From Bacteroides coprosuis DSM 18011 (GTDB lineage: Bacteria > Bacteroidota > Bacteroidia > Bacteroidales > Bacteroidaceae): a DNA stretch of 64,000 nucleotides. Below the pieces are notes generated by a model that searched no databases, was not told the DNA's origin, and saw nothing but the letters and a program-made list of their open reading frames with translations. Positions 20,750-29,431 of this stretch are shown here, in pieces. The position numbers and the translations under genes were made by a program. Each line of letters starts with the position of its first letter. The first letter of the stretch is position 1. Location of the stretch: positions 922,780-986,779 of the forward strand of contig CM001167.1 in the NCBI GenBank assembly GCA_000212915.1. The letters are read 5' to 3'.

Positions 20750-21327
20750 TTTGTTTGTTTTTTATGAATAAGATTTGATATTTTATGATTGAATTGAATT
20801 GCAAGACTCAATAGAGCTATTATTACTATAAGATAAAGTTGCCTTGTTTCTGCTTGTATGGTTAAGAATATTAGAACAGCAATGACCGAAAGAGCAAAAC
20901 TAGCTCTATAAGTCTTCATAAGTAAGTGATAAGCTAGTTTCCGAGTATAAATAAACCGATGTACTTGATGCTTTAAACTGTATAATATTGCACCACTGAG
21001 TGCACCACTTAATGCTCCCATTTCTAAAATTTCATAAGGTTTTGTTGTTAATATAGTACCTATACTTATGCCGCAATAAAGAGTAAAAAGTAATGTAATA
21101 TGGTCTTTTAATTGGTGCATTTGGGTCCCTATAATAGCACAAAGTAGATATAGAGTGATCAGTACAAAAGTGGAATTTATTTGTGGTAACAAAATGGTTT
21201 TTTGAGGGAAAACTAGAGCTATAAATAATATTTGTATCGTATAAAACAGAGTGATAAAGAGCAGTTGAATTAGCTCTTCTTGTTTTAATCTCTTGAGTCT
21301 ATCTATGTGATTTTTAATTTGTTTCAT
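20746..21327 (-). CDS. Integral membrane protein of unknown function
   Basis: I do not recognise this 193-residue protein. It has a short basic N-terminus (KQIKNHIDRLKRLKQEE), then about six hydrophobic segments (near 19-41, 51-69, 77-95, 102-117, 141-157, 163-178), and a basic C-terminal tail. One Gly/Ala-rich helix (MGALSGALSGAILYSL) could pack tightly. It is the first gene of an operon with ribB and the ABC exporter, joined by an ATGA overlap. A Crp/Fnr-type palindrome stands ahead of its promoter. Confidence 0.6.
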   Translation of the reverse strand: MKQIKNHIDRLKRLKQEELIQLLFITLFYTIQILFIALVFPQKTILLPQINSTFVLITLYLLCAIIGTQMHQLKDHITLLFTLYCGISIGTILTTKPYEILEMGALSGALSGAILYSLKHQVHRFIYTRKLAYHLLMKTYRASFALSVIAVLIFLTIQAETRQLYLIVIIALLSLAIQFNHKISNLIHKKQTK

Positions 21328-21348
21328 CTTTCAATTTGTTGGTGATTG

Positions 21349-21392
21349 CAAAATTAGAAGTATGAAAACTCTAAATCATTGACATTTGTCAA
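21349..21392 (-). promoter_or_regulatory. Crp/Fnr-type operator and promoter of the membrane protein-ribB-ABC operon
   Basis: TTGACA-TT-TGTCAA at 21379-21392 has the shape of a Crp/Fnr dimer site (TTGAn6TCAA). On the minus strand the -7 box TAATTTTG lies at 21356-21349. That puts the palindrome centre about 43 bases upstream of the expected start, the class II activator position. The Crp/Fnr gene is immediately upstream, so it is the obvious candidate regulator. Confidence 0.6.
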
Positions 21393-21409
21393 AATAGTAC
21401 TTGATCTAC

Positions 21410-21979
21410 TTATAGCTTTGATTTCAGACGGCTCAATGTTTCTTGTGATATGCTGAGGTAAGAGGCCACAATTTTATTGGATAACCTACGTACAATAACA
21501 GGATTTTGGTTGAGCAGTAATTTGTATCGCTTTAGAGCAGATAACGTAATGAAAGACTCTAGTCGGCTAGTGTTGGTTACATACGCATATTCTAAGTACT
21601 TTCTATAAAATATTTCCCAACAAGGAATAGTTTCTAACAACCTAAAGAAATCTTTTTTGAGAATATAATTGACATCACAATTTTCTAATGCTTGGATGTA
21701 TTCCAAGCTAGGTAAGTCAGTGATGAAGTTGGTTAGAGTAGTAGCGAAATGATTTTCAAAAATGAGGTGTCGGGTAGATTCAATGCCTTCTTTATTGACA
21801 AAGAATATTCTTAAACAGCCTTGTCGCACAAAAAACATCTTTTGATTTTGCTCTTGTTCTGAAAAAATGAGAAATTCATCTTTTTTGAAACGGGCAGATT
21901 TAAATTTACTGAGAATAAGTTGTAACTCATCATCAGTAACCTTTGTCATTTCTTTTATCTTGTTACTTAGAAGGTTCAT
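21410..21979 (-). CDS. Crp/Fnr-family transcriptional regulator
   Basis: This 189-residue regulator has an N-terminal cyclic-nucleotide-binding-like beta-barrel (FKSARFKKDEFLIFSEQEQN, MFFVRQGCLRIFFV) and a short C-terminal helix-turn-helix (NKIVASYLSISQETLSRLKSK). It has no Fnr-type Cys cluster, and the phosphate-binding RxS of true cAMP receptors is not obvious. It lies just ahead of a palindrome and the membrane protein-ribB-ABC operon, its likely target. The ligand is unknown. Confidence 0.85.
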   Translation of the reverse strand: MNLLSNKIKEMTKVTDDELQLILSKFKSARFKKDEFLIFSEQEQNQKMFFVRQGCLRIFFVNKEGIESTRHLIFENHFATTLTNFITDLPSLEYIQALENCDVNYILKKDFFRLLETIPCWEIFYRKYLEYAYVTNTSRLESFITLSALKRYKLLLNQNPVIVRRLSNKIVASYLSISQETLSRLKSKL

Positions 21980-22012
21980 GTATATATTCGGCTAGATGGA
22001 AGATAAAGATAC

Positions 22013-22020
22013 AAAAGTAT
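22013..22020 (-). promoter_or_regulatory. -7 box for the crp/fnr-family gene
   Basis: The minus strand reads TACTTTTG, a match to TAnnTTTG, 33 bases ahead of the start. The gap 21980-22384 has no gene; apart from this it holds repeat array R2 and the DUF4838 terminator. Confidence 0.45.
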
Positions 22021-22162
22021 CCTTTAAGTGAAGAAGCCTATAAGAGGTTTTGCTACTTGTGGTAAGATGAGATTTATAACGTAATATTGAGATGAATATT
22101 TATAAGATACTAAAAGGATGTTTATACATGTATTTTAATAAAAAAAGAGTCATAAAGTTTTA

Positions 22163-22195
22163 ACACCGACATCGTCATGACATGACACCGACATG
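22163..22195. repeat. ACACCGACATG array R2 (type II)
   Basis: Two direct cores start at 22163 (ACACCGACATC) and 22185 (perfect), exactly 22 bp apart. The right flank contains ACCCTGAT, shared with R5. The array lies 140 bp beyond the terminator of the minus-strand DUF4838 gene. Confidence 0.82.
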
Positions 22196-22334
22196 TTAGT
22201 CTTTTTACCCTGATCGAGCGCACTTATAACTAAGTCATGTAAAACCTCTTTCTGAAAATGTATTTTTATTCGAATTCTGTAAAATGAAATTCCTATAAAT
22301 TAGTTTGTTGAATTAAACTCAAGTGGGAGATAGA

Positions 22335-22371
22335 TATAAAAAAAGGACTACCTCATTTAGAGATAGTCCTT
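22335..22371 (-). terminator. Terminator of the DUF4838 gene
   Basis: AAGGACTA (22343-22350) pairs with TAGTCCTT (22364-22371). On the minus strand a run of T follows the stem. It lies 14 bases after the stop codon. Confidence 0.8.
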
Positions 22372-22384
22372 CCGTTTTAGTTTC

Positions 22385-24595
22385 TTAATATACATTGACT
22401 TCATCTATGAAGAACCAAGCAGGATGTCCTACACCGTAGTGCCAAGTAGGGCATAACCCGATAGTGCCTACTTTTATACGGATGTATCTCGCAGTCACTT
22501 TTTGATTGCTACGGATAGGAAAAGTTACAAATTTCACTTCAATATCTTTATCTTCAGGTATCTCTATAGATCCCATTTCTGTGTATTTCTTGTTGTCAAT
22601 TGATGTAGAAACTTGTATGTTTTTAGGTAATAATACCCAAGAACCTAGTTTGTGCAAGAAATCAGTTTCAACCGATTGAATATCCTTTGTTTCTCCAAGG
22701 TCGATAATGAATTCCCCATCTCTACCTTCCCAGCCTACCCAGCCATCATTAAATGTAGCGCCACCGTATAGTCCGTCGGTAAGTGCTACTTTCATTTCAT
22801 CGTAGGGCTTATTGGGTGCATCTACAAATAGGATATCTGCACCTAATGCTAGGCTTTGTTTTGTTGCAGGTAAATTTCTTTCGATATATTGTTTACAATA
22901 GTCTTCAATAAAATTTCTACGCTCATTTAAGCTCACTACACCATATTCTGCTGCTCTATTTCTGAATAGTTCTACTTTTTCGCCTAGATTAGATTTGTCA
23001 AGATCGTTTCTTGTTCTGATGATTTCTAATTCAGAATATTGAAGAGGAAGTCTTTCTTCTCTTACTCGGGCTAAATAGATAGGATCATTTTTCACAGCAT
23101 CTTCAGCTTTGTCAAACAACTGATTATATCTTCTCATCAGCTGATCATTTAACATACCCTCTTTATGTGTAACAGGAGTATCGTAGATCCACAAAGGTAT
23201 CTGACTACCTAGTAAAGCACCTTCTCTTAGTTTGATATAATCATAAATATATGGAGCTGCAGCTTCGCCATAAAAGTCTTTTAAAAATCCCTTCATTATG
23301 GATTCCACATCAGCATTTACATTCCATAAAAGCTTACTTACAATATAGCTTCTCAACTCTGAAAAATCTCCACCTTTTGAGCCTGCAATTTGTGAGAAAT
23401 GTCTTGTCGCACCATTTTTTTTGAAAAGCTTCATATTGGGTTGTAAGATATGGAAGTTAGGGAAGGGCGCTACATAATTATCAAAGTTGATACCATAATC
23501 CCATACGTAGATGTTATTTGTAATTTTAGACCATGCCTCCATCTCTTTTACAAACTCTTGACCAGAAGGATTCTCTGTTAATGTAACCTCTCTATAAGCA
23601 TCAATGTCACATAGCATAATGTTTACATTAGGCAATGGTTTGATGTATTTTGGAGCGGGTACAGAAAAGAGATAGGCTAAGGTAGAAAATTCTTTGTCTG
23701 GATATTTTTGAGCTAACTTATTCAAAAAGTAAATGATAGGACCAGCAGGTGTTCCTTCTTTATCGATGATAGCCTTGCATTTTTCACATTGACAGTAAAT
23801 CTGACTATCATTTTGGCTAACAGAAATGATGTGTTTATCAGGGTTTGCTTTGAATATAGAATCAATACGGTTTACTACGATATCAAATACTTCATCATTA
23901 GTTAAACACCATTGACTAACAGTACCTGGATGTCTTTGACCATTCAAAAAGGCATAATACTCAGGGTGCTCTTCGCCATATTCTGCAGCAGGTAATAGTT
24001 TGTTAAAGGTATGAACCCAGTAGCCAGCAGCAAACTCTTCTTGAGGTTCTTCTAGTCTGTGCCATATTTTATAAATAGGATCAGTATGTGTACTATATGC
24101 TTGAGTTTGTCTGTACTTAAAAGAAGGATTCTCTAGTTGAATAATATTTTCGGGGAAAGAAACATCTGATGATGGAGTAAGGGTATAAGCCTGTTCTTTT
24201 AAATAGCGAATACCTTGATAGTCTTCTAATAGAGAAACTACTCCGTAAAGAGCTCCTTTACCTTGATCACCTATAATCGATAGGTTGTTGGAGTTGGATT
24301 GAATAAGAAAACCATCTTCAGTGATATCTTTAATCAAATCGGAATTCTCAGGAGTTTTTAATCCAATTAAGATGTCTCCTTTTTTAATCTTTGTAGATTC
24401 AGACACGATACTAAGTTCTGTTCCTCATATTTCCTTTAAAAAGTGGTTAAGTAAATTTGAGGCCTCTTGGTTGATGGGCTCAGATTGGTTAATAATAATT
24501 CGTCCTTTCGGTTTTCCTTTTTCAATAACACTAATTTGGGCATTCAAATTAGTAGATAATAATAGAATAGTTAATAGGTAAAAAATCTTTTTCAT
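22385..24595 (-). pseudogene. DUF4838 / GH20-like exported protein broken by a premature stop
   Basis: The full frame from the ATG at 24595 encodes a signal peptide (ending TNLNAQ) and then runs without shift to 22385, about 736 codons, except for a TGA at 24425-24427 (codon 57) inside FLKEI*GTELSIVS. Homologues usually have Ser-Gly there, so a single TCA-to-TGA change explains it. The protein has a GH20-type N-terminal alpha/beta domain, the DUF4838 domain (about 200-450) with YWVHTFNKLLP and CQCEKCKAI, and a C-terminal F5/8 discoidin-like carbohydrate-binding domain. Such proteins occur in glycan utilisation loci. The 673-residue part after the stop lacks a signal peptide. Element A is inserted 105 bp upstream. 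Confidence 0.82.
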
Positions 24596-24730
24596 GTTGA
24601 TTGTGTGTTTTGCCCTCTAAGATAAGTAAATGCTAAGGTTTATAACGAATATGCACTTTAGTAAATTCTCTATTTATTAATTCCTTACCAGCTTTTAAGG
24701 GGTCAGTCCGTATTCTTGGGGATTTAACAA

Positions 24731-25720
24731 TTAGGCGTATAGCATCATCACTCTATACAGATAGAATTTTACATCATCTACTCCTCTGAATGTAGCTCTG
24801 AAAGATTTAAGTTTGGCATTGAAAGATTCAGCTGAAGCATTGGTAAGTCTGTTTTCAAAGAAATTTAATATCCTATCATTGTGATTTTTAAAGGTTTCTA
24901 TTACCGTATTGAACTGAGGGTAATTCCACTGCTCTACCTTATTGAACCACAGTGCAAGCTTTACCCTGGCAACATTTTTATCGTAGTTATGTGAGTATAT
25001 CTGTCCAAGTTGTAAAGTCAAATAATAGAATTGTTTTATGTCGTCAAACTGCTTAAAGAGTATCTCAGCCCTTATTCTTTGGGAGTCTGTCCATTTATCA
25101 GGACTTTTGAATAGTAGATATCTGCTGCGTACAAGAAGCTGTCTTATGGTATCCCCGTTATCAAAACATGGAGGTATATATTTTCTCTTTTCTTTCCTTG
25201 CTCTTTTTATGTTTGAGTTCTCCTGCTCAATAGCTTGCCAGCGGTATTGCACGCGCAGCTCCTGCAATGCATCCTGCATCAACTTTTGTACATGAAACGG
25301 TCTATGATCTGTGTAGCGTAAGGAAAGCATCTCTTGGCTATCTGCCTCATACTTCCGGCCATGTCAAGAGTCACGTTCTTGACCATCCTACGTTTTCCTT
25401 CTGGTAACTTCATCAGATATCTACATACATCGTCAGCCTTTGTTCCCTTTATCATAGCTATAATCGTACCATGCTTACCATGACCAGCCTTACCCGTTAC
25501 AATGGTGTATAACTCTCCGTTGCTTAGGGCTGTTTCGTCAATAGATATGTTCTCACCTAAATTGTCTTTAAAATACATGTACTGATCAGCATGAGAGAGC
25601 TGATTCCAAGAACGATAACCACTTAGATGTTCCTTGTAGTAATCGTTAAGTGTCTTCGACTTCAGATGGCAGAAGTCAGCTACTACTTTTATGCTAACTT
25701 CATGATTGTCAATGTAACTC
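24731..25720 (-). pseudogene. ISAon1-type transposase, catalytic part, frameshifted (copy 1)
   Basis: This is the DDE catalytic portion. The first segment holds ISIDETALSNGELYTIV and KNVTLDMAGSM (catalytic Asp residues) and ends at IIDRFMYKS because one base is missing in what should read IIDRFHVQKLMQDAL. The second segment continues in another frame to NASAESFNAKLKSFRA, which carries the catalytic Glu. Element B has the same region intact (VIDRFHLQKL), so this is a deletion. The missing base is absent from both copies of element A. Expression of the first segment also needs a +1 shift from orfA. Confidence 0.85.
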
Positions 25721-26068
25721 TTTTAAAAAAGAACCAAACTCGGCTGTTATCCTAGTCCCGTCTGCAACCAATTTCCAGTCTCTGCTGTATGTCTTACCAG
25801 TTTGCTTATCCTCCCATCTGCGACGTCTAACTTTCAAGTATACAGTGCGGTCGCGAACAGGAAAATCTGTAACTGTTATTGTTGGATAAAAACCTTTGGA
25901 AACTAGTGGAAGACTTGAATGCTCGTCTGGTATACTATTTTTCTCTTCAAGAGAGAATATATAATAATCACCCATGTCTGAATAGTCGGTAAAATCAAAA
26001 TAGTCAAGCATGCCTTTAGGAAGGAACATGGACAATATATCCTTATAATCGATTGCTTTCTTTTTCAT
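25709..26068 (-). CDS. ISAon1-family transposase N-terminal protein (copy 1)
   Basis: This 119-residue protein is the small orfA of ISAon1-type elements. It carries VTDFPVRDRTVYLKVRRRRW, the basic DNA-binding region, and ends GSFLKELH. The frame ends just after the run C-TTTTTT-AAAA-GA, where the catalytic frame (+1) begins. It is identical to the copy at 59787-60146. Confidence 0.88.
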   Translation of the reverse strand: MKKKAIDYKDILSMFLPKGMLDYFDFTDYSDMGDYYIFSLEEKNSIPDEHSSLPLVSKGFYPTITVTDFPVRDRTVYLKVRRRRWEDKQTGKTYSRDWKLVADGTRITAEFGSFLKELH

Positions 26069-26254
26069 GGATCAAAAGTAATATTTTATAAGGGAAGTAG
26101 AAATGGACTAATTGTTAAATCCCCAACTTTACGGACTGACCCCTTTTAAGCTATCAAAAAGGATAATACTTGCTTTAAAAATTGGTTGTGATAGAGAGAG
26201 GTAAGGAATAAGGGGCAGGAGAGATTAAGTTTTAAAGTGGTAATACTTATAAAC

Positions 26255-26288
26255 AAAAAAGCCTCGAAGAATTCTTCGAGGCTTTTTT
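26255..26288 (-). terminator. Terminator of tRNA-Phe
   Basis: This is a perfect 34-bp palindrome with A6 at the left and T6 at the right and a GC-containing core (GCCTCGAAGA). It abuts the 3' end of the tRNA and works in both directions. The 104 bp between element A and this hairpin show nothing else. Confidence 0.92.
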
Positions 26289-26289
26289 G

Positions 26290-26362
26290 TGGTACCACCT
26301 GGAATCGAACCAGGGACACAAGGATTTTCAGTCCTTTGCTCTACCAACTGAGCTATGGCACC
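26290..26362 (-). tRNA. tRNA-Phe (anticodon GAA)
   Basis: The minus strand folds into a complete 73-nt cloverleaf. It has acceptor stem GGTGCCA/TGGTACC with one G-U pair, D arm GCTC/GAGC, anticodon stem AAGGA/TCCTT with loop CTGAAAA (anticodon GAA), and T arm CCTGG/CCAGG with TTCGATT loop. The CCA end is not encoded; the discriminator A is followed directly by the terminator. Confidence 0.97.
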
Positions 26363-26422
26363 AATTGCTTTGCTTTTGCGATTGCAAATATAGGTAAATA
26401 AATTTGATCTACAAATAAATTT

Positions 26423-26469
26423 AAAAAGAAAGGAGTAGAAAATGTTGACATTTATTTTCTACTCCTTTT
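26423..26469 (-). terminator. Terminator of the thiL operon
   Basis: AAAGGAGTAGAAAA (26429-26442) pairs with TTTTCTACTCCTTT (26455-26468). On the minus strand a T-run follows. It lies 14 bases after the thiL stop. Confidence 0.88.
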
Positions 26470-26482
26470 AATTATAGTATAA

Positions 26483-27520
26483 CTATTTGTTTATTAAAGG
26501 GTTCCATCCTTGTGCTTGGAGCTCTAATTCTTTGCCATCTTTTGTGATTAAAGCGGCACTTAAGTCTTTTTTAGTAATATGACCTAGTAATTTAACTCCA
26601 GGAATAGAACTTATCTTTTCGTGATTAGCTAGAGGCACAGTGAATAACAACTCGTAATCTTCTCCTCCATTAAGAGCAGCTGTCATAGGGCTCATCTGTA
26701 ACTCTTCTGCCATAACTGCTGTTTGATAATCTATAGGAATATTTTCTTCATAGATTCTACAGCCTACTTGGCTTTGGTTGCAAATGTGTAGTAATTCAGA
26801 AGATAATCCGTCTGATATGTCCATCATAGAGGTAGGTATAATTCCAGCTTTATCAAGAGCTTCAATAATATCTTTTCGAGCTTCAGGTTTGAGTTGTCGC
26901 TCTAGGATATATTCTTTACCCGCAAAATCAGGTTGAATATCATCTGCTTTACTTGTTCTAAATACTGCTTTTTCTCTTTCTAGAAGCTGTAAACCCATAT
27001 AAGATGCGCCTAGGTTTCCTGTAACACATACAAGGTCTGTTTCTTTTGCTCCATCGCGGCATACGATTTTATCTTTGTCTACTTCTCCGATACAGGTAAT
27101 GCTAATTGCAAAACCAGTAAGAGATGACGTAGTGTCGCCACCTACAATATCTACTCCATAGTTTTCACAAGCCAATTTGATTCCACTAAAGAATTCATCT
27201 ATATGCTCTATTTCAAAGCGTTTAGAGATTGCAATAGAAACAGTAATCTGCTTAGGAGTACCGTTCATAGCATAGATATCCGAGAAATTGACTACAGCAG
27301 ATTTATATCCCAAATGTCTGAGGGGAGTGTACACTAAATCAAAGTGAACACCTTCCATTAGCATGTCTGTAGTAACTAAAATCCGTTTGTCAGATGGATA
27401 AGAAAGAACAGCAGCATCATCACCCACTCCTTTAATAGAAGATGAGTTAACTAGTTTTATGTCTTCTGTAAGCCTCTTAATCAGTCCAAATTCACCGATA
27501 GTTGATATTTCTGTTCCCAT
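26483..27520 (-). CDS. thiL: Thiamine-monophosphate kinase
   Basis: This 345-residue enzyme phosphorylates thiamine monophosphate to the active cofactor thiamine diphosphate, using ATP in the cytosol. It shows the PurM/ThiL fold: GEFGLIKRLTEDI, VGDDAAVLSYPSDKRILVTT, TDMLMEGVHFD, the Mg-binding VDIVGGDTTSS and MMDISDGLSSEL, and NGGEDYELLFTVP. It is the last gene of a sppA-lpxK-pnp-thiL transcript, eight bases after pnp, and ends at a strong terminator. Confidence 0.95.
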   Translation of the reverse strand: MGTEISTIGEFGLIKRLTEDIKLVNSSSIKGVGDDAAVLSYPSDKRILVTTDMLMEGVHFDLVYTPLRHLGYKSAVVNFSDIYAMNGTPKQITVSIAISKRFEIEHIDEFFSGIKLACENYGVDIVGGDTTSSLTGFAISITCIGEVDKDKIVCRDGAKETDLVCVTGNLGASYMGLQLLEREKAVFRTSKADDIQPDFAGKEYILERQLKPEARKDIIEALDKAGIIPTSMMDISDGLSSELLHICNQSQVGCRIYEENIPIDYQTAVMAEELQMSPMTAALNGGEDYELLFTVPLANHEKISSIPGVKLLGHITKKDLSAALITKDGKELELQAQGWNPLINK

Positions 27521-27527
27521 TCGTTAT

Positions 27528-28334
27528 TTAAGCTCTGTTGATAAGTTCACGCATAATAGCTGTCATTTTTGGCTGAGCAGCATCAGCAGCAATCTGTACT
27601 TCTTCGTGAGAAGCTTCAACGATCTTTCCTTCAACACCTAAGTCTGTAATTACTGAGCAACCAAATACACGGATACCAGCATGGTTTGCTACTATAACTT
27701 CAGGAACAGTTGACATACCTACTGCATCAGCACCCCAGATGTGGAACATTTTGTATTCAGCAGGAGATTCAAATGTAGGTCCTTGTGTACCTAGATAAAT
27801 TCCTTCTTTGACAGTAATCTTCATTTCTTTAGCTATTTCTTTAGCTTGGTTAATAAGACCTTTGTCATAAGCTTGGCTCATATCTGGGAAACGATCGCCA
27901 TATATGTTCTTACCTCTTAGTGGATGTTCTGGGAAGAAATTGATGTGATCTGTAATAATCATTAAGTCGCCAATTTCAAAATTAGGATTCATTCCACCGC
28001 ATGCATTCGATACAAATAGAGTTTTGATACCTAGTTCTTTCATTACTCTTACAGGGAAAGTAACTTCCTTCATAGAGTAGCCCTCATAGTAGTGGAAACG
28101 GCCTTGCATAGCCATAATATCTTTACCACCAAGTTGTCCAAAAATAAGTTTTCCGCTATGACCTTCTACTGTTGAAACAGGGAAATTAGGGATTTCAGTA
28201 TATGAAATTTCATATTTGTTTTCAATCTCATTCACAAGGCTTCCTAAGCCAGTACCTAAAATAATTGCAGTTTCAGGTTTTGTAGTCATCTTGTTTTTAA
28301 GGAAACTAGCAGTTTCTTTTATCTTCTCTAACAT
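27528..28334 (-). CDS. Purine nucleoside phosphorylase (trimeric class)
   Basis: This 268-residue enzyme cleaves purine nucleosides with phosphate to the base and ribose-1-phosphate. Motifs of the trimeric PNP class are AIILGTGLGSL, the phosphate-site VEGHSGKLIFG, MQGRFHYYEGYS, the VSNACGGMNPNF segment and VGMSTVPEVIVANHAG. It probably handles guanosine and inosine. Its start lies 29 bases inside the end of lpxK, so translation is likely coupled. Confidence 0.92.
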   Translation of the reverse strand: MLEKIKETASFLKNKMTTKPETAIILGTGLGSLVNEIENKYEISYTEIPNFPVSTVEGHSGKLIFGQLGGKDIMAMQGRFHYYEGYSMKEVTFPVRVMKELGIKTLFVSNACGGMNPNFEIGDLMIITDHINFFPEHPLRGKNIYGDRFPDMSQAYDKGLINQAKEIAKEMKITVKEGIYLGTQGPTFESPAEYKMFHIWGADAVGMSTVPEVIVANHAGIRVFGCSVITDLGVEGKIVEASHEEVQIAADAAQPKMTAIMRELINRA

Positions 28335-29406
28335 AGTCTAAAATATTTTGATTAAATACTGATTGTTTTTCTTGTAATATTTCTATCTCAATAGGGATAG
28401 CATATATACAATCTTTTATATTTGAGCTGAGATGAGGATTACTTAATAATCTCATCGCATCTTTTTCTGTAGTTATTATGAGCTTATTATCACCTGATAA
28501 TGATGAAAATTTATCTTCAATATCTTTAATATCTCTAGTTGTAAAATCGTGATGATCTTTATAGCTCTGATATGTAATCGTATCGGAATACTTTTTTAAT
28601 TCGTCTTGAAGGTAGATTGGGTTGGCAATACCAGTTAATAATAAAAGACTATCATAGGAGCTAAGACTTTCTAAGTCTATCTTTTGGGCTTTATCTTCCT
28701 TAAATACAGGATATAAATTTCCATACTTAAAGGTAGAAAAGTATAATTTTTGAAAAGGGTATAAATCTAGTCTTTTCCCTATAATATTAAAGTCTATTGG
28801 CTTTATATCGTCTGGGCATTTGGTAACAATAACTATATTTGCTCTTGTTTTGCCAGATATTGGTTCTCTTAGCAAACCAGAGGGTAAAAGTTTGTCATCG
28901 CAGATTAATCGATGATAATCTGTAAGCAATATATTTAAACCCGCTTTTACATACCGATGTTGGAAGGCATCATCTAGCAAAATGGCTTCGACTATTGGAT
29001 CTTTACTCTTTATTAAATGTTCAATACCTCTTCTTCTATCTGCATCAACAGCTATCGTTGCATTTGGGAATTTTTGCTTAATCTGAAAAGGTTCATCTCC
29101 TATGTCTTCAGCAGTGCTTTTGGCAGATGCTAATACAAATCCTTTTGTTTTTCGTTTATAGCCTCTACTCAATACTGCTGTGTTATGTTTTTCAGATAAC
29201 AAAGACAGAATATATTCTGTATGGGGTGTTTTACCTGTTCCACCTACAGTGATGTTGCCAATACATATTATAGGTAGCTTATAGGTTTGCTGTTTTAAAA
29301 TATTCCAGTCGAAGAGTTTATTACGTAGCCTAACACCTATTCCGTATAAAAACGAAATAGGACTAAGCCATTTTTTTATTTGTATGTGATGATTCTGATT
29401 GTTCAT
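28306..29406 (-). CDS. lpxK: Tetraacyldisaccharide 4'-kinase
   Basis: This 366-residue membrane-associated kinase adds the 4'-phosphate to the lipid A disaccharide. The N-terminal hydrophobic helix lies in KKWLSPISFLYGIGVRLRN. The Walker A is CIGNITVGGTGKTP, followed by VLSRGYKRKTKGF, GDEPFQIKQKF and ILLDDAFQHRYV, all typical of LpxK. Its presence confirms an outer membrane with lipid A. It overlaps pnp by 29 bases and follows sppA by 25. Confidence 0.95.
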   Translation of the reverse strand: MNNQNHHIQIKKWLSPISFLYGIGVRLRNKLFDWNILKQQTYKLPIICIGNITVGGTGKTPHTEYILSLLSEKHNTAVLSRGYKRKTKGFVLASAKSTAEDIGDEPFQIKQKFPNATIAVDADRRRGIEHLIKSKDPIVEAILLDDAFQHRYVKAGLNILLTDYHRLICDDKLLPSGLLREPISGKTRANIVIVTKCPDDIKPIDFNIIGKRLDLYPFQKLYFSTFKYGNLYPVFKEDKAQKIDLESLSSYDSLLLLTGIANPIYLQDELKKYSDTITYQSYKDHHDFTTRDIKDIEDKFSSLSGDNKLIITTEKDAMRLLSNPHLSSNIKDCIYAIPIEIEILQEKQSVFNQNILDYVREDKRNC

Positions 29407-29431
29407 CTAAAAGATTATTCTTGTTATATGC

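Larger units (their letters stand above)
24700..26142 (-). mobile_element. ISAon1-type element A, copy 1
   Basis: This 1443-bp element has imperfect terminal inverted repeats starting GGGTCAGTCCGTA (three mismatches over the first 35 bases) and an 8-bp target duplication CTTTTAAG at 24692-24699 and 26143-26150. Three reading frames encode an ISL3/ISAon1-type transposase. All encoded proteins are identical to those of copy 2 at 58273-61155. It lies between the broken DUF4838 gene and tRNA-Phe, probably in the former promoter region of the DUF4838 gene. Confidence 0.92.

Noticed and set aside
24425-24427. TGA as a selenocysteine codon in the DUF4838 gene
   Set aside because: Homologues usually have Ser-Gly here rather than Cys, and no SECIS-like hairpin follows closely.
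26290-26362. tRNA-Phe as an integration site of element A
   Set aside because: Element A has its own 8-bp target duplication 140 bp away, and no tRNA fragment is duplicated.
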